Positions 55,658 to 64,000 of a stretch of DNA of 64,000 nt are shown here, in pieces. The translations under genes were made by a program, and so were the position numbers. This stretch comes from Dacryopinax spathularia. Lineage: Eukaryota > Basidiomycota > Dacrymycetes > Dacrymycetales > Dacrymycetaceae. The first letter of the stretch is position 1; the number at the start of each line of letters is the position of its first letter. The stretch is from positions 372,001 through 436,000 of the forward strand of contig JBBPFI010000016.1 of assembly GCA_037974965.1 (NCBI GenBank). Direction: 5' to 3'. The notes below the pieces were generated by a model. The model saw only the letters and a program-made list of their open reading frames with translations. It was not told the DNA's origin and did not search any database.

Positions 55658-58048
55658 GTTGTTGGCCACGCCTTCAGTCGGTCCTTCTTTGATTCAGCCT
55701 AACGTTCGTCGAGGTGAAGGCCGCGAACAGACCGCAATTCTACGGAGTAGAGCATAGTCATGTTAATGCGGTGTCTCGTTTGTCTCGGCCTCACCGCCTC
55801 GCCATACCAGTCGCTTCCCAACGGTGAGATCTCGCAGCTACAATGCATTTACAGCGTCCTTGCAAGTGACGGTTCCCACTCGCCACGCAAAATGCATGGA
55901 ACCGGGTGGTCGTAAAAGGCGTCTCACAGAAAGGTTTATCTCATGCATCGCTGCGAGAGGGGCAGTGCAAATAGAGGGCAATGCCTAAGACAACTGAAAC
56001 CTTGCGGGGATCGTGAGTTGTGGCCGGTACCCTGAGTCATCTTGCCCGGGGTTAGGAGATGTGCGCGGCGCCGAGAATGAATGACCAACCTTATCAAGAA
56101 GGGAACTGTCCTGAATGTGAAACGTCAAACGGTTCCCACGGTTCTCATCGGCACAACGATAACCAGAACCCTCGTTGGGGTCGACTTCGATCTGAATCCC
56201 TAGCTTGGATTTGTGGAGCCGATCATGCCACCTCCCGACAAGAATTCCAATTTGTACTGTACCAAGTATGACGTGTTGTCGTGCAGATATCCGGAAAGCA
56301 GAGTACCGAGCGCGGATTTCCGGTCCTTAGAGGTAAATTCCCTGCCTCGGAGGCTCAGCGGACGGTTGTACTCAGTCATTTCCAACTTAGGACAAGAGCC
56401 AGTCTTATTATTGGGTATACATCTTCGGGAGGACACGGGCAGTGACACATGAAATAGCCAGCGCAGTGTCTGCCGTTGCTGTGGTTCTTCTGGCGGGACA
56501 ACCTCGCCGCTACCGGTTATTGGCCAACGCTGGCGGCAAGACACCGATACTCCACGGTCGACCATTTAGAACGTGCCAGCTGGGCTGGATGCCAGGAGAA
56601 AGAGCGCTAGTCCAAATGCCAGATTGAACAATCTTTTCACGGTCAGGTGTTAGATAAGCCAATATATGACGGGCTTACAAATCGCCGGGCATCGAAGCGC
56701 GATGCCCGGATTTCGGAGTCCTCGGCGCGCGCATGCTTGCGTCTTTCGAAAGGTATTCGAATCGAAGGAGGTTGAAGCTAGGGCGCAGAAGATGATTGGG
56801 GTCGGGCGTATCAACCCCCTCGCCTGCTCAAAAACGCAGCGAAACGCCTCGGTCTGCGCTATATGCAGTCGAACTGGGGAGAGATCGGAAGCTCGACGAT
56901 CCGACGGAGGACCGGCCGGAGCCTATGAGCAGCCTGGATTCACAGTACATCCTCACAATGCTTACATCACAACGGCTATAGGAGCGCGATCCCGCTAGGC
57001 GATGAAGAAAGAAGACGCTCGTGGTTGGACATGATCCGAACAAGGCATGCGAACGATCAAGATTTTTCAAGGCTATCAAGCGCCGATCATGAAGGCGACA
57101 GAATGATCCTCCAGAAGATGGTCAGCAAGATTTGCTACTTCATGACCAGATGGAAGATGAGTCACAGAGCACGTCAAAGACTGACGTTCATTGTTTGTAC
57201 CGGCCGCAAGAAGTACGGTAGAAGACAGGAATTTGCCCGTCCGACGTGGAAAAAGAAGCAAGATGCAGAATGATGTGCCCACCGGAATGGGCGCGACCGT
57301 GGACCCTTGCACCCTGCCGCGCGGCACGGACCACCCGGCGGAAGTGCCGGGTATTATCGTTCACGTCATTGTTTTATGCGACACGAACTTTCGTTTCACT
57401 TGCCTTCTTCGGTAACTAAGTCTCGCAGCTGTCTTGCTTTGCTACATACAGCACAGAGCCAGACCTCCAGGAAACGACCTCGAGCTGCATGTCGCAAATG
57501 ACCACCACGCCACATGTCGCATGGTTCTAAACCACAAATTCTTTCCGGGCGCTAAGAAGCCATGCGATCGAGCTCAATCATTGAGTCTTGAGTCTTGGGA
57601 AAGCAGTCTCCCTCCTTGCCCCTTATGCTGTTTTGAGCCCCCGCATACCAGGCAGAGTTTGTGTGAGTGCCACGGCGCAATCTGGCCTCGGAGACATCCC
57701 AAATCGGGCTGGCACTGAACAAGACTCCTCATTTTGGCTAACGAGCTCGCTGTCTTCCGCCTTCTCTTCGCGAAACCGTACGATGATATGCACAGCGCGC
57801 AGAATCGGCCAGGGGTAATATCCATGGTAGCCGGTGTGTTGTGACATGTGGTGCTTATGCTATATAATCTGGTCATCGGTGGTGCCCGCGCCGCCCCGCG
57901 CTTCCTCGAGCTTTAAAGGGCAGGTATGAGGTGTTGAGGACGCCGTAACGCTGGTAGGCCCAAATACTATAAGGACCGCCTTTGCGACACTAATGCTCTC
58001 ACACAACTACTAGACAAATTAACCCTCCTCTGTGCAATACACCGACCC
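55658..58048. other. AAR4-AAR5 intergenic region
   Basis: 2.39 kb, the largest gap in the AAR array. Open frames are short and lack motifs; none is supported. It contains two TATA-like motifs near its right end (57861-57868 and 57967-57973). The length may hide a lost gene or an old repeat, but I see no remnant that can be named. Confidence 0.5.
57967..57973 (+). promoter_or_regulatory. TATA-like box of AAR5
   Basis: CTATAAG, 76-82 nt before the AAR5 ATG. A second, stronger-looking TATATAAT lies further up at 57861-57868. Confidence 0.4.
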
Positions 58049-61000
58049 ATGTCTTCGATCAGCTCAGCCCAACCACCCTCTGCTGCGTTGAACACCCAGC
58101 CAACACCATTTGTCCCGCCGCCTCTGGACTCCTCTGTGCACTTCGCCGACTGGATCGACTTCCACTTAGAGCATAACCATGACGCACTGTATTCTATCCT
58201 CGTGGATAACGGAAACGACGAGAATGTAGCTGTTACCTGGGGCGAAAGTGCGTATTGCTTGTGAGATGAACAACTGGGTTGGTCTGACAATGCGCCTAGT
58301 GTCCCGTGCCGCTATTAGACTCGCTGTGCAGATCAGAGAGCAGGTCCATGTCACAGATGACCAGAGAAAGAACGGCGTTCGCATTGCCATCCTGGCGAAC
58401 ACAGATACGATCACCTACTGCACACTCGTATTTGCTATTCTCAGAGCGGGTTTTACTGTGAGTAGCAGAATTACATCCCATATCATCTCATTTTTCCTAA
58501 CGGTACTGCATGTAGGTGTTCCCAATCAGTACCCGCAACTCTGTCCCCGCGCTTGAGCACTTAGTGCACAAGACCTCGACCTCGTATCTCTTCGGCTCCG
58601 TACCCCAACCTGGAGAGCCAACCTCGGCCTTACAAGAGACAACGGCTGAACTATTGGCACTGTTACCGCACGTAACCCTTTTGGAGGTGCCCAAGTATGC
58701 CGACCTCTTTCCGCGACTGGGCTGCAATCCAATCCCGCCCTACGACGCCAAATCCGATGCAGCTCAGACTCTCAAGTTGGCTGGCGTGAAGACGTTCCCA
58801 GAGTATGCCGCTGTTACGCAGGACAGCCCCATCATCATCCTTCACTCTTCCGGAAGCACCAGTTTCCCAAAGCCAATCCCGCTCAGCCACCGATACTGGC
58901 GATCTACCTGCAAGTACCTCAGACAACCCGAACTGATAGGTACCCGCTGGAGCATCATGGGACTGCCTATATTCCATGCTATGGGTGTTTTCCTAGGTAT
59001 TGGTATGCCGGCAAGCTGTGAGTTATTACATTGATGTTGGGTGTGCGGTGATTAACAAATTACCATGTAGCTGGTACTATCATGCTGGCATTCAAACCTT
59101 CTAGTCAGCCCTCGCTTCCGTCCCCTGAAGTAGTACTTCAAGCTATCAAGCGCTCCGATCCGGAGTATGTCATGACGGTTCCCAGCGTCTATGTGGTGCG
59201 TCCGACTCCAACCTCCCTATCTTATTCACGAATCCTGAACCTTTACAGGAGTGGGCGCACGATGACAATACTGTGGAGTACTTGGCTTCTCGTACCGCAT
59301 TGGTAATGTCTTTTCCTCCCAGAAGATGGTTCAGAGCATTGACCCGCTGCGTTGACAGGTGTACGGGGGAGGGCCACTAGCCAAGGAGACTGGAGATAAG
59401 CTGGTCCAGGCTGGTGCCAGAATGATCAATGGCTATGGAACGTGCGTTCGATGTTATGCCTTCAGCGCACGGTGTAGTATACAACTCATGCCACGCCGCA
59501 GTACAGAGGTTGGTTTGCTCTTTAAGCTTGCCCCACTGGCAACAGAGGATCCGGAAGACTGGAATGTACGTCATCTGCTATATCATCTATTCGCATCACT
59601 GACTTTCCGTAATTCAGTATGGAGAGTTTTGGCCTGATTCCAACATCGAGCTTATACCAGAAAGTGAAACTACCTACAGGCTGGTCGTGCTGGTCTGCCC
59701 GCCCCCTTGTTTCGCACAACAGTACTAACGAGACAACCGTCAGGATTGCGAAGAGCATCCCGTCGCCGTTTCCAATCAGTCCGATAGAAAAGCTTTCGAT
59801 ACGAACGACTTACTTGAACGTCATCCTACGAAGAAAAACTTGTGGAAGCCCATCGGACGGTGAGCCCATCATACCGAGATTGGTGAACTGCGCTAATCCG
59901 CGCACAGTGCGGATGACCAGATCATGATGTCTAATGGTGAAAAGACGAACCCAGGCCCCATGGGTAAGCCTCACTAAACATGTTAGAAACACAGCACGAC
60001 TGACCTCTAATAGAAAGCATAATCAGCGGTAATCCCAATGTCAAGTCGTGCATGATGTTCGGTCGGGGGCGAACGCAGGTTGGCATTGCAATTGAGCCGG
60101 CTGACGAAGTCAAGATCACGACAGATGAAGAGCTTGCCGAGTTTCGAAACCTGATCTGGCCGGAGATCGAGAAAGCCAATGCGTTTGCTCCCCAACTTTC
60201 CCGGATCTTCAAGGAGTTCATTCTGGTCATCGACCCACAGAAGAAGCCTTTCATCAAAACCCCGAAAGGAACTATCTCAAGGAATGCGACCCTGCAGCAG
60301 TAAGAAAACTGGGTTCCACTGCGCAATATACGCTCATACATTGCTAGATTTGCGGAGGAAATAGATGCTCTGTATGACGCTGCCGAGCAACCGGTGAAGG
60401 CCGGCTGGGCTGAGCCTCCGTCCGCTTGGGACGAGGTTAGCATTCATGCTTTCGTTACACGAGTCGTCAACGGTGTTATGCGAGGCGAAGATAACGATCG
60501 CTCATTAATAGACGAGAATCGCGATGTCTTCGAGCAAGGGTGTGATAGGTGAGCATTCTGAAGATCACCTCTCCGGATCAGAGACTGATGTGCTCGTCCA
60601 GTTTGCAAGCAACGTACATCCGAGCAGCACTCACGAGTGCGCTCCGCCAGGCTCCCAAGCCGGAAGGCAAATCTGACATCGCAGCCGCCTCAGTTCCCCA
60701 GAATCTGGTCTTCAGCTACCCTACCATCAAGCGACTGACCGGGTATCTCTGCAAAGCGATCGCTGGTGCAGTCGTCCAACACTCTCAGGAAGAACAGGAG
60801 ACAACCGTAGTGGAGGACATGCTCGCGATGGTCAAGAAGTACACACAGGAGTTTCCTGTTCACCAGCCCAACGATCGCTCTTCATCGAAAGAAGTTGTTC
60901 TCCTCACGGGCACCACGGGAACTCTTGGGACTTATCTGTTGGAATCCCTGCTACTCGATGATCGTGTGGAGCGCGTATATGCCGTAAATCGAAAGAGCTT

Positions 61001-62154
61001 GAAGCACGATCTCCTGGATCGTCAGCGAGACGCTTTCGATGACAGAGGTGTGGATATGAAACTGCTCGATTCGCCCAAACTGCGTCTTGTTGAGAGCAAC
61101 CTGGATGACGAGAAGCTTGGTTTCTCAGCCGACTTATTTGCCGAGGTAGGTTCTTGCTCTCAGTTGTCACTAAGATTTCGCTCATCGCCCTATTCTAGAT
61201 CTGCTCCTCACTAACGACGATCATTCACAACGCTTGGCGCCTGGATTTCAATCTCTCCCTGTCTGCGTTTGAGTCGAACGTTCGGTCGTCGCGTTTACTG
61301 CTTGACCTCGCCATAAAGGTGCACGGCGCCCGACCAGCCCAGTTCATTTTCACCTCGTCCATTGGTACCTTGGCCAAATGGACCCAGCCATTTGCCGTAC
61401 CTGAGGAACCCCTCGAAAACCCGGTGATTGCCAGCGCGAACGGATATGCACAAGGCAAATGGGTGACTGAGCGGATTGTACTGGCGTCGGCTAAGGAACG
61501 CGGTGTGCGCACGACCATCTGGAGAGTGGGGCAACTTGCAGGCTCCGTTCATAACGGCGCTTGGAACACGACAGACTGGCTCCCACTGATTGTCAAGAGT
61601 GGCGAGCGGCTCGGCGTGCTTCCCAGCTTACCTGGAGTTGTTAGCTGGCTCCCAACGGATAAGGCCGCACAATCGGTATGTCTCATGACAGGTGATTAGT
61701 GTAACTGCTCATCCTGTCTCAGATTACCGATGCCATGCACGGCTCCGCACAAGCATCGAACGGAACCATCGAATACCTACACCTTGTGCACCCGCGTCCT
61801 ACCACCTGGGACAACGTTTTCACGATTCTGGCGAATGGGATGAAGTGCTCTCTGATCCCATACACTGAATGGGTCTACAAGCTCGAGGATTCGGCAGAAG
61901 ATCCGAGTGAGGTGGAACGCGACCCAGCCATCAAACTGCTCGATTTCTATAGAAACACTGCCGCAGCAGTGGCACAGGCCGCCGAAAGGAATGCGGCAGC
62001 TGGCTATGTCTCCAAAGAAGCTATGGGTTTTGGCGACATCCAGACTGCGAAGGCCCAGGAGCGGAGCGAGACTCTGAAGAAGCTGGAATCGCTCCACGAA
62101 GAGGATGTACAGAGGTGGATGGCATACTGGAGGAAGAAGGGTTTCCTGGCATAG
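58049..62154 (+). CDS. AAR5: NRPS-like adenylate-forming reductase (A-T-R)
   Basis: Model join(58049..58247, 58300..58457, 58516..59017, 59071..59195, 59249..59302, 59359..59441, 59502..59565, 59618..59692, 59744..59859, 59908..59963, 60014..60299, 60348..60548, 60602..61145, 61199..61675, 61723..62154), 15 exons, 1123 aa. The adenylation domain has LHSSGSTSFPKPIPL, YGGGPLAKETG, TEVGLLFKL and AFDTNDLLERHP. The carrier motif is FEQGCDSLQATY. The reductase domain has LLTGTTGTLGTYLL and YAQGK. It has all 14 family introns, at the same phases as AAR1. Six consecutive exons from codon 420 onward (116, 56, 286, 201, 544 and 477 nt) have exactly the AAR1 lengths. The two share long similar stretches (for example ILANTD and FPISTRNSVPALEHL), so they are likely direct duplicates despite opposite strands. 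It is the last gene of the array. Confidence 0.94.
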
Positions 62155-62596
62155 AGACCGCATAGATATACTACGAGAGTTTTCCGTTGATCATACACGC
62201 TTGGAGGACATGGCGGTCCGCGGAAGAGCTCGAGAAAAATGAGGCTCGGCGATCTTGTCGTCTACACACGCCCCAATTGGGATCAATGAGGGATTTTGGC
62301 GATACTCATTCCATGGTTGTCGGATACCAACTCACCAATGGGTAAGGAGGGCATGTCAATGGCTACGTCTGTACCGAATCGTAACCTTTCGGACTCGCTA
62401 AGCGGAAGGCAGAAGCAGAAATCCGAGCCAAGGTGCTGATTTTAGTCTGGTGAACACTTCTGCTCGCCGGCTCTAGCACGCGAGACGACTGGATGATACA
62501 AACAGTTGTGCTGTCTGCCTCTCCCCGGCTCAGAGACTCAGAGATCGCTCCCTCGTCAGTTTCCACCGCGTTATGTTTGGGTCGGCAGGTTTACTA
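62155..62596. other. Convergent 3' intergenic region
   Basis: 442 bp between the stops of AAR5 (plus) and the alpha/beta hydrolase gene (minus). No gene, repeat or RNA recognised. Confidence 0.6.
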
Positions 62597-63806
62597 TTAG
62601 ACTACAACATGCGGAGAAGCTTCATCCAGCTTGACAATGCATCTATCCATCGCTTGAGCGAAAGCGACAGGATCGGTTGCCATCACGAAATGGTGACCTC
62701 CAAGTATGACCTCTACAGCTGCGTTCTTCCTCCCTAGAAACCGTTCTTCAAGCCAGCGTGCACCATGTATACAGGTGCCAATATTGGTACCTTCGCCTGT
62801 AGCACGCTTCCCAGTCAAGGCACCCCGTCAGTGGAAGAGAGATGGTGGCGTACAGTATATAAGCCCTATGCCGACCGAATCCGGTAGAGCCGTCATTGCA
62901 CGTTCCGCCACAAGCGCCCGTTCTTCATATCCTACCCCATTCCAGGAACCAAAATCGTGGGAAGTCGCCTCGTAGCTGTCCACCGCCCGCTCAAGCAATG
63001 GTCTCTTGTCTTGAGGAATACTGGCTAAGAACCCTTCCACAACCTCCCTAGCCACGTCTGCCGCTGGGAGGGTAGGATCGACCAGCATTCGATCGTGCGA
63101 GAGGCCGAAGATTAGTCCTGGTGGCTCGAAGAGAATAACGGACTTGAGATATTTCCGCAGTGTGGGGATGTATGGAGCAAGCATGGGCGAGGGTAAGGCA
63201 TGGGAGGGCGGGAACTCGGGCCCGTTCTTGGTCAAAAGAGTAAGGGTGCTGATGACGAATGCGCATCCTTTTGACCTGACCACCTGCTTAGCTTTTACAT
63301 GTGGACATCATCCGAGGACACCTCACCAGCCGAGCAGGACGATACCTCCTTGCCTGTCGCTCGAGGGAGCCAGGACTTTGAGTTCTCTTACGGCAAACTC
63401 GATAAACCCAAGCAAGTCCAGCATATACCGACCGTATGCCTCGGTCTTCTCTCCTAAGCGGTTGCACGATCTGTGTATCCCCGTCGAGCCAGCGAAGCCA
63501 CGCCTGTTCAGGGCTAGAACGCGAGTATTTGAGGCTAGATGTGGCAGCATCGGGGTCCAGATCTCTGCAACGGAATACGGATCAGTTCCATCATAACGCA
63601 AAAGCTGAAGAGTAGAGAAGTTGTGGGAGGAGCATAATGGAGCACGCCTCACCAGAGTTGAAGCCAGTGCCATGCAGAGCGATTATGGTCGTGTACTCTC
63701 GCTCCGAGCCAGAAAAGGTTGGCTCGCTGTCCCCATAGCGTAATCGAACCGCGGCTTCACCGGGGACGAGATTCCCAAGGTCTGCATTGGACCACGTGAA
63801 TGGCAT
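62597..63806 (-). CDS. Alpha/beta-hydrolase fold protein
   Basis: Model complement(join(62597..62796, 62854..63275, 63327..63564, 63653..63806)), four exons, 337 aa. The N-terminal strand IIALHGTGFNS gives the oxyanion-hole HG motif. ALNRRGFAGST follows, then the nucleophile elbow LLGWSKGC, whose Trp codon is split by an intron. The conserved late His lies in GGHHF. An acid residue is expected between them but I cannot assign it with certainty. The family includes esterases, lipases and epoxide hydrolases; the substrate is unknown. The start is ATG 63806; the in-frame codon just upstream is GTG. The last intron (57 nt, GTACGC...CTACAG, branch-like CACTGAC) is needed to pass an in-frame stop. 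A CTATAAAG motif lies about 101 nt upstream. It is convergent with AAR5. Confidence 0.85.
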
Positions 63807-63906
63807 CGACACAAGGTAAGAGGCAGAGACGGCTCGAAACCAGGTATAAGGAACGGAGCATCTACCAGGGGAGATCTCTTGGTAGACTGCCTCACACTTA
63901 GTGAGT

Positions 63907-63914
63907 CTTTATAG
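63907..63914 (-). promoter_or_regulatory. TATA-like box of the alpha/beta hydrolase gene
   Basis: CTATAAAG on the minus strand, about 101 nt before the ATG at 63806. Confidence 0.4.
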
Positions 63915-64000
63915 GCTCCGGTACATGAGCTGATGAGGAGCTCGATCACGGGTCATGATTGCGAGAACAAGCTATAGCTTTACAATCCCCAAAGCAGTCC

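Noticed and set aside
56059-57876. Several short open frames between AAR4 and AAR5
   Set aside because: All under about 120 codons, on both strands, no recognisable domain; treated as chance.
3176-62154. One co-ordinated terpenoid biosynthetic gene cluster
   Set aside because: No terpene cyclase, P450, prenyltransferase other than GGPPS, or pathway regulator was found, and housekeeping-type genes (DHH, arrestin, F-box) are interspersed.
1-64000. CRISPR arrays, rRNA and tRNA genes
   Set aside because: No regularly spaced repeats, no rRNA-like blocks and no tRNA T-loop with matching arms were noticed; a covariance-model scan would settle tRNA absence.

Overview
This window looks like nuclear DNA of a basidiomycete fungus, most likely an Agaricomycete. 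The evidence is GC-rich genes broken by many short introns (about 45-110 nt, mostly GTRNGY...YAG), fungal-type gene families, and a chromodomain-bearing Ty3/gypsy LTR element. I saw no rRNA, tRNA, CRISPR array or bacterial-style operon. Exon models were built by hand from splice signals and conserved motifs. For every complete gene the exon lengths sum to a whole number of codons.

The dominant theme is five paralogous NRPS-like adenylate-forming reductases (domain order A-T-R: adenylation, thiolation, thioester reductase), here called AAR1-AAR5 and each 1110-1136 aa. Such enzymes activate a carboxylic acid with ATP, tether it to a phosphopantetheine arm and reduce it with NAD(P)H. AAR1 (5900-10191) and AAR2 (23849-27530) are on the minus strand. 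AAR3, AAR4 and AAR5 form a head-to-tail array on the plus strand (47025-62154). All five draw their introns from one set of 14 positions: AAR1 and AAR5 keep all 14, AAR4 ten, AAR3 nine and AAR2 seven.

Layout from left to right: a truncated Ser/Pro/Gly-rich gene (1-859, minus); geranylgeranyl diphosphate synthase (3176-4828, minus); AAR1; a cytochrome b2-like FMN dehydrogenase (11855-14132, plus) facing away from AAR1; a membrane-anchored spermidine-synthase-fold protein (14465-16769, minus); two short-chain dehydrogenases transcribed divergently (17688-18547 minus, 19796-21383 plus); a nuclear-looking DHH phosphoesterase (21762-23557, minus); AAR2; a CpG-poor decayed repeat region with a 28-C run (about 28140-29415); an alpha-arrestin with a PPSY motif (29668-33395, minus); an apparently whole and young Ty3/gypsy element with identical LTRs (34327-43754); an F-box-like gene (44975-46318, plus); AAR3-AAR4-AAR5; and an alpha/beta hydrolase convergent with AAR5 (62597-63806, minus).

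Read together, this is a housekeeping-like region into which an expanded family of carboxylic-acid reductases has spread. The GGPP synthase, the two SDRs, the FMN dehydrogenase and the alpha/beta hydrolase could supply or tailor small molecules, but no terpene cyclase, polyketide synthase or P450 is present. A single co-ordinated biosynthetic cluster is therefore plausible but unproven.
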